Positions 33,379 through 45,625 of a stretch of 64,000 bases of DNA are shown one piece after another; positions within the stretch are counted from its first letter, which is position 1; each line of letters opens with the position of its first letter. A program made the position numbers and the translations under genes. The notes beneath the pieces are model-generated. The model saw only the letters and a program-made list of their open reading frames with translations. It did no database searches and was not told the origin of the DNA. Source of the stretch: Apodospora peruviana (lineage: Eukaryota > Ascomycota > Sordariomycetes > Sordariales > Lasiosphaeriaceae); assembly GCA_033439685.1 (NCBI GenBank), contig JAUEDM010000004.1:1054001-1118000 (forward strand). The letters run 5' to 3'.

Positions 33379-34881
33379 TCACTGGTGCGATTCTTGCTGT
33401 CCACGACGCTGCTTATACGAGGACCTCACACCCGCGCCAGGAACGACCTTGACAACCTTGACCACCTTGACAATCTTGCGACCGGTGCAATCGGGAGTAA
33501 GACTCGGCTTGGCAACGAAGGAAAACGTCGTGGGGATGGCCGGTGCATTGGCGGGCGGCAACGAGAGGAATACCGAGGACGGCAACGGCGCGGCATCATT
33601 ACCACCACTCTCAGCTCCTCCCTCAACGGGCGTAGGAGAAGAGACAGCCGGCGCGTTAACCACGTCGGGGGTACCGGCCGTCGGACTCGGCGCAGGCTTC
33701 TCGGCGTCACCACCGTCTTCGGGAGCAGGACCAGGCGCCGCATCGGGGATATTCACAATCTCGCCATTCTGGGCCGTCGGATCGCCCAGCTTGACGCCCT
33801 TATTCGGCGGGCCGGTCCACTGTCCGCCGTTGCACGCCACAACCAAAGGCTCGCACTTCTCCTTGTTCCACATGTCGCAGCCGGCGTGCCCGGTCGGCGG
33901 CGCAGCCTTGTAGCACGCCTCCTGCTGCTCGAAGCAGTTCTTGGATGCGGCCCAGCAGCCGTCCTGAGTGGTATACGAGGGCACCTCGAAGCCGCACCAG
34001 TTCGCGTTCTTGGCCAGGCAGGTATTCGGGATCGCGCCCTGCGTCTGGGCCACCTTGGTCTGTCCAGAGCCCGACCCGGAACCGGCAGGAATAAACGGCT
34101 TCGGCCCGGGCGTGTTGTACGGCAGCTTGAGCGGCTGGTCATAGATGTTGAAGTGCAGTTCCTTCTGGTCGAGCTGGACATGTCCCGGAATGGAAACTTT
34201 CTTGTCCGCCGGGATCGTGAGCGGGCCGGAGCTGCTTCCCTGGACAAAGATCTGGGCGCATCCGACGTAGAACTGCGGGTCTACGTAGTTGTTGGTCACG
34301 TTCTGGAAGGTCAACAGCTCGCTGCGGAAGAGGTAGTATCCGGTCGGCAAGCCCTCAGGGACGTTGAAGCTCATGAGGCCGTTGTTGTGCATCATCTTCT
34401 CGGTCGCCCACAGCCCGGTGGCCGAATCGTACCCTTCCTCCCAGATCTTGAACCAGCCGTCGCCGGCGGCCGAGTCGGACTTCATGTTGGTCACCTGCTT
34501 CACGTAAAAGGCGGCGGGACCCTTGTGCTGCGCGTCGAGCGCGCCGGGCTGGGAAAGGTCCGCGTACTCGCGATACTCAAACGTGAGCTTTGCTCCGGCT
34601 GGAGCAGGGCAGGTGAAGGCCACTGATTCTTGGCCGTCTCTACCTATTTTGCTTGGTTAGTTCCGCTCATGCTTGAGGAAAGAAAACGACATACCACAGG
34701 CCATCTCCGGGCTGCTCTCGAGGCTCGTGCGGATGGGCCCCGTGCCTGTCATGCCGTTCGGGTCCATGCGGATGCATGTGCCGCTGCCCTGGCTAACATC
34801 GTTGATCCAGAGCCTCGAGAAGGTAGTGTGGGCGTTGGCAGCGGTCACCAGACCGAGCAAAAAGAGAGAAGGGGTATACAT
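33379..34881 (-). CDS. AA9 lytic polysaccharide monooxygenase with C-terminal extension
   Basis: Two exons, 34881-34695 and 34643-33379, encode 483 residues; the 51-bp phase-1 intron joins E-M-A-C to G-R-D-G-Q-E-S. A 17-residue signal peptide ends A-N-A, so the mature protein starts with the His that forms the copper histidine brace. The second copper His is in A-Q-H-K-G-P and the axial Tyr in D-P-Q-F-Y-V-G-C-A-Q-I. AA9 enzymes are secreted and oxidatively cleave cellulose or hemicellulose. The second-sphere His usually found about nine residues before that Gln-Phe-Tyr appears to be Gln here (L-L-T-F-Q). After the catalytic domain (to about residue 245) there is no CBM1. Instead comes a 60-residue Cys-rich module beginning W-C-G-F-E-V, then a long Pro/Ala/Gly linker and a basic end with K-I-V-K-V-V-K-V-V. 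Substrate is not predictable from this. Confidence 0.92.
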
Positions 34882-37120
34882 GTTGCGTGGTGTTGTTGTC
34901 GTTTGATTCTCTGCTCTGCAGTGATATAATGAAGGTAGAACAAGTCGATTGTTGCTTGTATTTGGCGGGAGTAATCGTTGTCGTGAGACTTACCGATCTT
35001 GTCTCAAAAAAAGGAAGGCCAAGAATGATTGTTATAAAAAGAATGGAAGTGAGTGAAGCTCTGATTCACGCTGCCTCTGGCATACAGACAGTGAGCTGAG
35101 TTGAGAAAAGGACAGGACAAAACATAACCTGGTCTGTTTTTCGAGGAGGCGATGAAGGAAGACACACAAAAGGATTGTTGTCTGTAAGAGGGGAAAAAGA
35201 ACAAAGCAAACGACGGGCCCGTATCACCTTGAACGGTTGGAAGGGAAAAAGAGAGGTAAGAGAAGAGCGGCGGTAGTTTGGTGATGGGGGGGTGGGTGGC
35301 CAAGAAATAAGTAAGAGAACCAGAGGGAGCGAGCGAGCGAGCCTCATAGGCTCTCAGAACAAACATTCATCCCTTTCAGCCTCCTCGCTCCCCAGGGCAA
35401 GCAGGGCGGGCATTAGCAAGGGGTGTTGTGTGGGTTTGCAGAAAGTTAGGACGAACCACAGGCGCCACTCGGAACCGACCGAGCATGCAAATGCAGGCAG
35501 GCGTTCTCTTGAGAAACAAAGAGAAAAGATGGAAAGGCAAGTAAGTTGTGGAAATGATGAACGTTTGAAGTTGAGCCCTGCCCCCACCATCAACCTTCTT
35601 TTTTAACTCTCGTCCCATCATCCACGGGTGAGTGGGTGACAACAATCCAGGTCGTTGGGTCGGCCAGCGGGCCAGGCACGGCACAACTTCATCAGCACGC
35701 TCCCGTGCCCCTCTTCCTGGCCTACGCCATGCATCCGAGCTCCATCCCTCCCACACAGATATAACAACGACCACCCGAACAGAGAAAAGGGGTGGATGAA
35801 AAGCAATTTACAAACTGACTGCAGTGTGTGTCTTACCCAACAACCCCGCACAGTGATATGATCCCTCTCCTGGAGACTGACGTGTTTGAGAAAAAGCCTC
35901 ATTTGCACCAAACCAAACGGACAAACAAAAGAGGTCGGGATGAGAAAGCGGGAAAACGTCGATCACTGCAGATCTCGACCGGGTTATGTTGCTCGCTCAG
36001 TTCGCTCAGCTTGCCGTCTGTCTGGGTGCAGTTTTTCACTGCCTGTGGTGGTGATGGATTGATTGTGCCTTGCAGCTGGTTTGCCGTTGTTGTGCGGCGC
36101 TTATGGTTTAAGGGGTGTCGTCAATCGAAACATGGCCCCGCCTCGCCTGCGTTTCTAGTCAGGGGTAGCACCGGCCTTCCGATTGGATATCGATTTGTTT
36201 TCTCGACTCGACTCCCGAGAGCTTGCAGTAGGCCGAAACAAAGAAGAAAATCGGAATCGACTTACGGATATCGATGATGTCCAATTAATCTCCGTTAATT
36301 ATGTGTGTGAGTTCGTCGGATCAAAAAATATTTTGTTTTAAGCAGCGACATGTCCCTGGCCTCGCCTGTTCTTGCCTCTCCCGCTGGGAACGAACCGCCA
36401 GCTGGGGTCCAATTGTCCAGATCATAAGGATGAGATGATGGTGTGGACTGTCGGGTCTCTTTTGAGACCAGCAGACCAAAACCCATAATAATCAAGCGTG
36501 TGAAGAAACATAGCGCTTCAGCTTGACCGCGACGACATCAACAATGCCAGTTTACACCATTCCACGGTAAATAGCTTACATCTACCTACATACTACGAGC
36601 AACAAGAGCCTCAAATATTTCCTCATGATCGAATTCCATGGCGTACGACTGCGTTCACAGGTTATTTCACCCACCTACATAAGTATCCCAAGAGCCTTGG
36701 TAAGTCTTAACAACAGGGCCATTTGCTTATAGGGGATGTAAACTATTTACCGTAGAACGATATACCACTGAGCAAGAGCGGAGATATATTGTGTGTATGC
36801 AATCATCTCTTCCGAAGATGCTTCTCGTGGGTGGGAGATTCAGCTGTACCCGCATGTCTCACCCGACCACTCACCACGGCCGACGAGTACGCAGCATCCA
36901 AATAATAAACTTTTAAGTTTGTTGCATCCGAAGTACAACAGCCTTCTTTTTACGCAATGAGGTTTCCCCTCCCTCTCGTACACAACTCGTCCTCCTCCTT
37001 TCCTCCCTTTCTGAGCTTTTGATACAATTATATAGATAGTATGGTACACACGGGTTTCGTTTCGTGATTATTTCATGGGTATTATATTTTCTGCTTTTTG
37101 GTTTTTATCGTGTCATAGAT
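34882..37120. other. 2.2-kb intergenic region with a foldback repeat
   Basis: It holds the AA9 promoter and the HSP10 3' flank. No supported gene. Two inverted copies of a dispersed repeat lie at 36555-36582 and 36735-36758 (listed separately). Confidence 0.4.
36555..36758. repeat. MITE-like element with imperfect inverted ends
   Basis: ATTCCACGGTAAATAGCTTA (36559-36578, extending to 36582) and the reverse complement of 36735-36758 agree at 21 of 24 positions and enclose about 150 non-coding bases. The left end shares CACCATTCCACGGTAAAT exactly with 62185-62202. True element borders and a target duplication were not determined. Confidence 0.55.
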
Positions 37121-37721
37121 TTACTCGTTGATCTTGGCCAGGATCCTAAAGACACACAAAAGTGTTAGCAAAATGCTACTCTAACAGACATCCCGAAAAA
37201 GAAAGCTTACTCGCTGTCCCGGAAGAGCTGGTACTCCTCCTCGCCAACCTTGACCGGTGAACCACCATACTATAAAATCACAAAAAGTTAGCACACACAC
37301 TGCTCAACAGCAGCCATGAACGTAGATATAGGTATGCCCATCCATACCTGGGGAATCAGAACTCTGTCGCCGGCAGCAACACCCATTGGCACGCGCTTGC
37401 CCTCCTTGTCGATGCCGCCGGGACCAACAGCCAGGACCTTGGCCTCGTTGAGCTCTTTGACGCTCGACTCAGGAAGATAAATGCCCGACTGCGTCTTGGC
37501 CTGGGCCTTGATGCGCTGCACGAGCACGCGGTCCAGCAGAGGGACGAGCGACTTGATGGATCGGATTGTGGTGGACTGAATCGCACACGCGCAAACATCT
37601 CGTTAGCAAAAGGACTTTCATCTTCCCATGTCAATCACATTCCCTATGCTGGTGCCAACTCTCCATCCCCATCCGCCAAATCCATGCTCCAATTGAACCA
37701 GAAGGAAGTCATTCTTACCAT
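37121..37721 (-). CDS. hsp10: Mitochondrial chaperonin HSP10 (GroES homologue)
   Basis: Four exons, 37721-37719, 37575-37348, 37269-37211 and 37145-37121, encode 104 residues, standard for HSP10. The first coding exon is only the ATG, directly followed by GTAAGA and a 143-bp intron; the protein continues S-T-T-I-R-S-I-K-S-L-V-P-L-L-D-R-V-L-V. The GroES mobile loop (K-T-Q-S-G-I-Y-L-P) binds HSP60. Further conserved blocks are V-L-A-V-G-P-G, G-D-R-V-L-I-P-Q|Y-G-G and the C-terminal L-F-R-D-S-E-I-L-A-K-I. It caps the HSP60 chamber in the mitochondrial matrix during protein folding. As in other eukaryotes the basic N-terminus serves as an uncleaved targeting signal (known for the family). The last two introns are 78 and 65 bp. 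Confidence 0.95.
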
Positions 37722-38627
37722 TGTGAATATTTGAGAACAGAGTGAGGAAGAGGGCAGGTGGGTGTTGCTGACGCGGTGTTGTATGGTTTTCAGTTGCTGA
37801 GCTGGCCAAATGAAAGAATTTATGGATTAGGTTTGTTTTGTCGCGCTCTTTAAGAAATCGGCAGCTCGTCGGTCGAGTGAGCTTCTACGGCCATCTAGAA
37901 GATCCCGTCATTGGCGCAAGCTCCAATTTTTTCACTGGGGTCCTCCCTGGCCCGCCCGGAACCGCTGTTTCTCCCTTGCCGAGACTCCGATCTTGCCGGG
38001 GCAAGTCTGATTGGCCGCTTGCATGGCTAACAACGGCTTTTGCTTTTCAAGTCTTGACGACTTGATGGTGTAACCAAATTGACATTGCGAGGCTTCACAT
38101 AAAACGTCATGATATAAATATCAAACATACTCACAGCACAGTTGATCAAAGCAATTCAAATTAATACCTTATTGAATAAAAAAAAGAGAAGCATGATCCA
38201 AATCCAACCAACCTCCTCTTCCTTCTCACCCACAAATCCCTTTCTATTGGGATCCTATAATCCGTAACCATACTCGCTACCTATATGTGTCTCTTTGCTG
38301 GTCTCTATGTCATCAATCCCCCAATGCCGGCCTATCTACTGGAAACTAAAACAAGGTGATTCGGGAACCAACCCAGAAATGCCAGAAAGCCAATCAAAGA
38401 GCAAACCGTGCAGAAAACCGCTGTCTCTTCCCAAACTGCGCCAACCCTATCCAGAAACTCCATTGTAAGAGCAGCAATGAAAGACACATCAGAAAAGAAG
38501 ACCCGCTCGTCCCATCCAAGAAAAGGAAAAACAAGAAATAAAACAAACTCCCACCGTCGACTGTATCCTACACTTAACAACCTGCATTCCATGAATCAGC
38601 CAGTCCCAATCATATAATCCGCTACCA
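37722..38627. other. Intergenic region
   Basis: About 900 bp: HSP10 promoter and kinase 3' flank. A TTC/GAA inverted pair at 37881-37902 is too widely spaced to call a heat-shock element. No gene seen. Confidence 0.35.
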
Positions 38628-41218
38628 CTATTTCGCGGAACTTGAACCAACCGAAGCCGGCGGCTCCAAGATATGGGTATGGTCATCTGCGTTCACCACC
38701 TCGCCCCCCTCAATCTGCCGGCAAATCACTGTGTCCGCCACCCACGGGTCGTCCAGTATCTCGCTCATCTGCGCCCTCTTCTTGGGATCAATCTCCAACA
38801 TGCGTCCGATAACGTGTCTACTTTCCCTCGGGAGTAGGCGCAAAATTCTCCACGGACCACGGACAACCTCCTTCTTCTCCTGGGGAGCACCTCCACCACC
38901 AGAGGCAGCGGAACTGTCTGCTGGTTGCGACGTCGACCCTCCTCCCGGAGGCTTGAGCGACGAGCTGCTTTTCGCTTCATGGCCCGACTTGTCGGGAGTA
39001 TCTTCATTCTTCTGAGGGTCAAAATCTCTCGCTGGGAGGTCTGTGAGCGCTGTCGTAGAGAGTGCAGGTGGTAGTGGTGCGATGAGCTTCTTGGGGTCAT
39101 GGCCCGGTGTTGGTTCGGCAGCAAATAGTTTGAACGAGCTGTCGGTCATGCGCGGTACCTTCCAGGGGAACCGCCTAAGTGTCATGCAGCAGTAGATGAT
39201 CGCCAATGACCAGATGTCGACGGCCTGCGGATCGTATTTCCTCTCGTCGTAAACTTCTGGCGCGAGATAGGGATCTGAACCAACAATGCCTATTTTGATA
39301 CGGGTTAGCTCGAATTATTAGATTGCGGCCCAAGATATGAGTGAACGTACCAGAAGCAGGAACAATCCCGTTCTCAAAGGGATATTTGAAGACGTGTGCG
39401 CTTCCAAAGTCGATAATTTTCATGATGCCACGCTCACTAACCACAACATTGTCCAGTTTCAAGTCACGATGCGCCAGCCCCATGCTATGGAGGTATGTGA
39501 CACCGCTCAGAATTTGTAGGAAGCAGCAGCTGACCTCTTCACGGGACATCTTGCCCGTCATGACGATGGCGAAGAGGTCATACGGCGCATATTCCATCAC
39601 ATCGTACCACTTGCCTTTCTCCTGGACGATATCAAGCGTCTCAATGATATTTCCGTGGTGGAGTGAAGACCCCATGCAGTATTCGGCGGTCAGCTTCTTG
39701 ACGTATTCACGCTCTGTCTCGTAGGAATGCCGGGGCCGGAACTCCTTGACGGCAAAGACCACACCATCGTCGTTGCGCTTCATCAGTCTCACTGAACCAC
39801 CGGCACCTGCACCCAAGACCTTGCCGAGCTTTCCGTATTTGGAAGTGAGGCCATGGTCGTCGCCGAACGGAATCTGTGATGATTTGGACGAGGGAGGCGT
39901 TTTCAGACCGGATCTCACCGACGCCGCTGGGGATGCTGGTCTTCTCGCTTTACTGCTTGCACCCAGCTTGAAGAAACGCTTCAAATCCGCCATGGAGCTA
40001 TTCCTGGTGTGGATAGACATGTCATCCTGTTGGAGCTCTTCTTTCCGGCCGCCGCGCTTATCGGACGATAACCTAGGAAGGTTGATCGTAGAGGAGCCCG
40101 GAGACGCCGCCTTCTTCTTCCTCGAGAAGATGAAACGGGGGTCGATACCCTTTTGCACCTGCCGCTTGTTTGCGGCATATGGATCGTGTGCATCACCGCC
40201 CGGCGGAGCCTGCCGAGAATAGAACTGCGATGCCGCCGCCGCCGCTCTGGAAGGGCTGGATTCACGGGATGCTGATGAAGAGCCCGTGGGAGAACCACCC
40301 CTACCACCAACAGTGAACAGTCCCTTGCGATGATCGCCTACTGATGCTAGTGGCAGCTCCTTTTCGTCTGGGGAAGCCGGTCTTCGGGAGACCTGGTCTG
40401 TCGAGGGTGCAACCTGGCTAGATGGACGAACGGATCCAGGAGACAGCGGCTCATGCGTCGAGTCCTGCGGAGTAAGTATATCGGGAATGGCGACTTTGGT
40501 GCTCCGGGATGTTTCGACCTCACGTCCACGTTCTGCTTCGGCGCCATCTGTCCCGGCAGGTGTAAGGGGAGGCGTATGTGCGTCAGGGCTCCTGCGGCTG
40601 GCACGCAAATGCGGCGAGTTACGGCTCGTGGAGCTTCGTGATCCCTCGCGGCTGGGTACTCGGGAATCGTCGTCATGCGAAGCCGTCTATAGTTCAGTGC
40701 TTAGTATATTTGCCGGATCAATAACCAGTGTGAAGTCACATACCCTGGACGCGGGGAGCGAAAAGGCTTCATAGTTGAATATATTCATCCTCCGCTCCTG
40801 CAACGGACAGGCCTTCAGTCGGTTCGAGAGATCGCGAATCTGCTCCGGCGTAACTTCTGACGGATCTCCTAGGCTGTATTCTTGCGCAATCGCCGCCGGG
40901 ACGCCGGAAGTCGTATCTTTCGGGTCAATCTCTTCAATTGTCGACTTGAACCGGACGGCTGTGGATGACTGCGGATTCTCATCTCTGGGAGCAGGGTCGG
41001 TCGCATTTTGTTGAGAGGTTTCTGGACAGAGCGAGAGCAGATGTTAGCAACTCCTTCAGGCTTGTGATTGCTTCGGTTTGCATCATCCCCCTTTGGGACC
41101 GCGGGTATGGCTGGGACGTGGGGTGGGCTGTCATCGCAATGAGGGGTACTAGTCTTCAATTTTTTTTACCTTTGATCACAGTGTCTCTCTGCTCCGGCTC
41201 CTGAACGGTGGTCTCCAT
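38628..41218 (-). CDS. Serine/threonine protein kinase of the Hal4/Sat4-Hal5 family
   Basis: Four exons, 41218-41170, 41021-40744, 40686-39351 and 39289-38628, encode 774 residues; the introns are 148, 57 and 61 bp. The first 390 residues are low complexity, rich in S, P, T and R. The kinase domain covers about 395-735 with G-A-G-A-G-G-S-V, the Lys in V-F-A-V-K-E-F, catalytic [13 protein letters not shown] and, after the last intron, S-D-P-Y-L-A-P-E. Blocks such as [16 protein letters not shown] and the long insert between lobes (rich in S, G, P) mark the fungal Hal/NPR-type family. In yeast these kinases stabilise plasma-membrane potassium and nutrient transporters. The 5' exons were found by splice signals and frame; the start at 41218 (M-E-T-T-V-Q-E-P-E) is the only ATG of the first exon. 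Confidence 0.9.
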
Positions 41219-43053
41219 TTTTGCTGTTACCGCGCCAGAATGAACTAAAAGCCGCTGCTGACACGCCTCGGGAAAGGGAAAAAGGGACGACGATGACGAG
41301 GACAATAGTTCAGGCAGATCGGGTCGAAAAGGCGGCGGGGAAAGAACAGTCGATCGGGCCAAAGTTGATGACTATGACAAGCTCACAGTCCAGGCGCGCG
41401 CTGAGAAAGACACGGACACCCGACGACGTTGGTTTTTGCGATCGAACCGACTTGCAGTGCTGCAGGGCAGTAGGTGGGGCTTAGCTACTTGACAGGTACG
41501 ACCACTGATAGCGGCCATGCGCGTGCGACACGGGTACCTTTTAAGGGCTTTTAAGTGCCCTTGGACCTTGGCACTTGTCGCCAATCCTCGATCCGGCCGA
41601 GCCGGGTTCGTAAATCGCCGGCTTTCTCTTGCCTTGGAAAGATTGGAGATTGGAGATAGGAGGAACGCCTATTCCCGGGTGAACTTGAAGTAATGTGGAT
41701 CCCCGAGTGACAGATCATCAGATGCCAGCAGAGGCATTCGTTGCTTCCACGTTCAGTTCAGTTTCCACATGCGAGTCGAAGGCGAGGAACCCACGATACC
41801 GGGATCCTATTTAGGTTGCTGACTCGCATGAGTGAAGTTGACGCAGCCACAACAGACGACAGAAACAACGACGGTTTGGGCGAGAGTCAGGTCCTATCTC
41901 GTCGGCCAATGCGAGTCTAATTGACAGACTGACACTCGACCGAGGGATCCATGGAGGGGGTCTATCTTTGTGTCGGTCGGAATCTGACAAGGCTTGCCCA
42001 GAGTACCGAAGCGGCCCCACAGATCCATCGCCGCTGCGACTCCCAACGTGAAAGTTGTAACGCTGTTGGATGGATTTTCCTCAATTCTTGGGCTCTGTAT
42101 GGCCCGTATCACCCCCTTTTTGGTTCCCCATATCCGCAGAGCCGGGACCCCTTTCTTAGTCTCAACTTTCTGAAGCGGATGTGGTCGCCAACATCTGGTG
42201 GCAGCTTCCGGATCACATGCACTACCTAGTGACACGAAACTGCCCGTCGCCGTCAAACAGGTGTCAATCCAAGACGTGTACGCGGCGAGGGTCGGATGTC
42301 GGTAGCTCTTGGCCCTGGTGACTTGCTGGGTCCCCGAGGATGCATGTGGATAGGCCGATCCCTATCCAGTGCCCAGATCACAGTCTTTCTTGTCTTGCGT
42401 AGTTGCGCATCATCGCCCACCTTTGAGTCGCTGTGCGACTCTGGCTTGCAGCGGCGGCGCGATTTTGTGATGTGAGATGAAGAAACTGGAACCGAACCCG
42501 GGAGGCGACACCCCGATATGTCACCGTAGACAGGTTTCGCGGACCCCGTGAACGTTCCGTCTTGGGCATCTCCGTGTACCGTCGAAGGAAAGGCGCGTTA
42601 CACATATATATCAACCAATGTCAGCTCACAGACGGGAGCATACTCTCCGAGTCCTAGTCTGGCAAGAAATCACCGTCATATGTCTGACACATAGCTTCAC
42701 TTTTACTATTAAATAAGTATCAGATTACATATCAGATATAAAGGTCTTTGCTTGTCTAGACCAGGGCCTGGCAACTAACTACACCAAAGCTTCAAATCCC
42801 GGCGGAGGTTTAGTCCCTTCCGATGCCAGAAGGTTCGCATCGCAACTTTACTCGCATCCGATTCGGAAGCCTTTCATACAAAGTGGTGGTACAGACAGAG
42901 ATATGCAGAAGCCACAGATAGTCGTGACAGCAGATTCCCCTTCTTGATGGAAAATGCAGTGTGCTTTCCTGTTCTAGTCCCCCTCCGAAACAACCGTAAA
43001 CGCCCTATGCTCCGAGCCCGCGTGTGCGACTGACGGCAGCCGCTAAAAAACCC
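41219..43053. other. 1.8-kb intergenic region
   Basis: Kinase promoter and L11 3' flank. Several frames of up to 120 residues overlap but none shows splice-linked coding or motifs. I see nothing else. Confidence 0.35.
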
Positions 43054-43622
43054 TCAAGGTATGACTTCTATTCCAATCGATTTTGCCTGGTATATGATCG
43101 ATCGGCAGAGACCTTCGAGCGGTAGCCCAGAAAGCCGAAGTTCGGATTGCTTGATCTTCGCGATCTCGTAGATGTGCTTGAGGGTTACGGTGCCGCAGAC
43201 TTCGGTACCCGGAGCGCTCGCGCCCTTTCTCTTACCCTTCTTGCCGATGGGCGCATTTGCTGCGTTGAGAAGTAGCCACGATGTCTGCGGCGTGCGGACC
43301 TCGAAGTGGAAGGATCTGTCTGGCCTGACGGTGACCCTTACGGGCATCGGGGTGCCGGGGGTGATGTGTTGTGTCCTGGCATTAAACTCCTGTAGAGACG
43401 ATCCACCGGTCAGTCAGTCTGTGCAACTCCCGGCTTGTGTTTACCTGCGCCCTCTCCTCTAGAGGCGCATTCTGGGATCAAACCGACCTTGCAAAAGTCC
43501 ATCGACTTGATACCTTTGCTGCCGAGTGCTGGACCGACGGGAGGACTCGGGCTCGCCTGGCAGGCTCCGACGATGAGCTTGACCACCTGGTCCACGGCAC
43601 CAGCTCCGCGCGCCTTTGACAT
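43054..43622 (-). CDS. mrpl19: Mitochondrial ribosomal protein L11 (uL11m)
   Basis: Two exons, 43622-43488 and 43389-43054, encode 156 residues. The 98-bp phase-0 intron has an unusual GTCGGT donor and a CTACAG acceptor. It lies between M-D-F-C-K and E-F-N-A-R-T, a block that is continuous in all L11 proteins. Other landmarks are the Pro-rich N-terminal motif [12 protein letters not shown] and the C-terminal RNA-binding half ([20 protein letters not shown]). L11 forms the GTPase-associated stalk base with rRNA. ATG 43622 (M-S-K-A-R-G-A-G) fits the family; the open frame upstream to 43802 is not needed. It is divergent from the Svf1 gene, 633 bp away. The symbol follows the yeast mitochondrial L11. 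Confidence 0.93.
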
Positions 43623-44255
43623 CTCGGCGATCAATTGTGCAAATCGATTGCGAGGGACGTATTCGGACGCGTATGCGGCGGTTGCGCAGTTCGATTCAGC
43701 CTTGTTGGACGGGTTTCTGGTAATTTTAAAAATCCTTGGACGTAGGTACTGAGCCGAAGCTCGAATCGCTGGACCGCGCGCAGTCGCTTCAGCCACTTTC
43801 AAGGTTTTGCAGAGACATGGGGTGAAACATCAGCCACAATCCGTCGTTTCCGTTTCTTCATCCAGGGCCCCACGCACCGACAATTCGACAAATTGGGGCG
43901 ATGCCGAGGACCAGGATCAAGTGCCCGCCGCCTTCCTTGCTGTAGCCTTGAATTCCAGCGCTAAACTGCAGGGCGGAAACAGCGCAGTAACGTCAACAGT
44001 CAGCACATTTGGTGCTGCCCGTGACCCGTCACGGGCGCCACCGCCTGCCACGAGTCTCTAGGTAGGCAGCCCCGCGTGCCCGCCTCCACTGGCGTTCAGG
44101 TTCGGTTTGGTCTTTTACTCGACGGAGCTTGCGACAGCGGTGAACGATACTACTCTTGTCTAGAACCTCACTATTATCTGTTGAAAAATTCAATCTGCTT
44201 TCCTCCAACTCCCGATATTCCGTCTTGACGCTTAGCCAACCGTTAAACCGCCATC
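43623..44255. promoter_or_regulatory. Divergent promoter region
   Basis: 633 bp between the start codons of the L11 gene (minus) and the Svf1 gene (plus), hence both promoters. No specific site is claimed. Confidence 0.5.
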
Positions 44256-45625
44256 ATGTTCAAATGGGCCCAGCAACAGTAAGTGGTCTCGTGTGTTTGA
44301 AGGCCTTAACCCCACCTTCTATTGTTGGCCGTCTTCGTCTTCACGACTTGAAGCCTAACTTGAACTCTCTTCTCCATCTAGGTTGGCTAATGTCGCCGGC
44401 ACGCAAGAGCCCATCTATGGGCCGTCGGCCATCAAGTCGGTCGCCGAGGAAGCCAAGGAAACACCGTACTCGGAACTCACCAGAGACGACCTGAAATGGC
44501 GCGAGATGGACTCGACCTGCGTTGAGACGCAAAGCTTCTACTTCATGGCTGATAATGGCCGGCTCGGGTTGGCCCAGGTCCTGTATAGTAACGTGGCGTA
44601 AGTACCCATATTTGCGAGCGCTCGATTCTACACATGCTGATGCACAACCAAAAGCGGCATCCGGACGACCTGCCAGTTCAGCTCCAAGGTTTTCTGCCTG
44701 GACGGATCGCAGCCGCACATGTGGTCCTCGAACCAGCTCAGCGACCACGAGTTCAGCGAGGACAAGACCAGCTTCTATGCGGCCGACTGCGCCATCGAGC
44801 TCTCAGAGGACGGAACCACATACACAATCAAGTCGATGAACGACGAAAACGCCATCGTTAACCTGACAGTCAGGAGGATAGCGCCGGGCTTCAAGGTGGG
44901 CAAGACGGGCAAGACCTTGTTCGGAACCGATTTATCGAACCCCTGGGGCTCCATGCAGCACGTGTTCTGGCCGAGGTGCGCCGCTGAGGGAACCATCACG
45001 ACCAAGGAGGGCCCTATCGACTTCACGGGCCGGGCTTTCTTCGTCCACGCCCTCCAGGGCATGAAGCCGCACCACGCCGCCGCCAAGTGGACGTTCTGCG
45101 ACTTCCAGGGCCCGAAGCACTCAGCTATAATGATGCAGTACACGACGCCGCCCTCGTATGGTTCGACCACGGTCAACGTTGGTGGCATTGCCAAGGACGG
45201 CGAGATCATCGCGGCAGGCGCCTCAAACACGGTCACGCACGTGAAGACCAGCAGCGACAACGAGAACGACTGGCCGGCACCGACCCACATCGAGTTCGCC
45301 TGGAGCGGTACCACGAAGGACGGAAAGGCTGTTGAGGCGGTCCTGGAGGGCGCATTGGAGGAGAGGCTCGACAGAATAGACGTCATGGCAGAAGTCCCTG
45401 GTTTCGTGAAGAAGATCGTCGCAGGGACTGTAGGCACAAAGCCTTACATCTATCAGGTTCGATCCCAATCTTGAATCGTCATGCGGTCTGGTCGCACTGC
45501 TAACAATATGCCTTGATTAGTACGCGCCCCAGAAGACGAAGCTGTCGCTTAAGCTGAAAGTCGGGGATGAGGAGATCACGGAGGAGGGCTTCCTGTTTAG
45601 CGAAGCGACCTTCATTTCGGAATAA
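44256..45625 (+). CDS. svf1: Survival factor 1 (Svf1-like lipocalin-type protein)
   Basis: Four exons, 44256-44278, 44382-44597, 44655-45456 and 45521-45625, encode 381 residues, matching Svf1 family size. The introns are 103, 57 and 64 bp. The protein begins M-F-K-W-A-Q-Q-Q and contains the family blocks [44 protein letters not shown] and the C-terminal L-S-L-K-L-K-V-G. Yeast Svf1 protects against oxidative stress and cold and has been linked to sphingolipid (ceramide) handling between ER and Golgi; the two predicted lipocalin-like beta barrels fit that. The N-terminal amphipathic stretch could bind membrane. Assignment rests on sequence blocks only; pathway role here is by analogy. Confidence 0.93.

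Noticed and set aside
33355..34626. Plus-strand frame of 423 residues over the AA9 gene
   Set aside because: Antisense shadow of a GC-rich exon; the AA9 protein on the other strand has clear family motifs.
37878..37905. Heat-shock-element-like TTC/GAA words upstream of HSP10
   Set aside because: The words are 15 bp apart and lack the contiguous five-base units of a real element.
45450..45470. tRNA B-box-like GGTTCGATCCC
   Set aside because: It spans an exon-intron junction of the Svf1 gene and no tRNA fold surrounds it.
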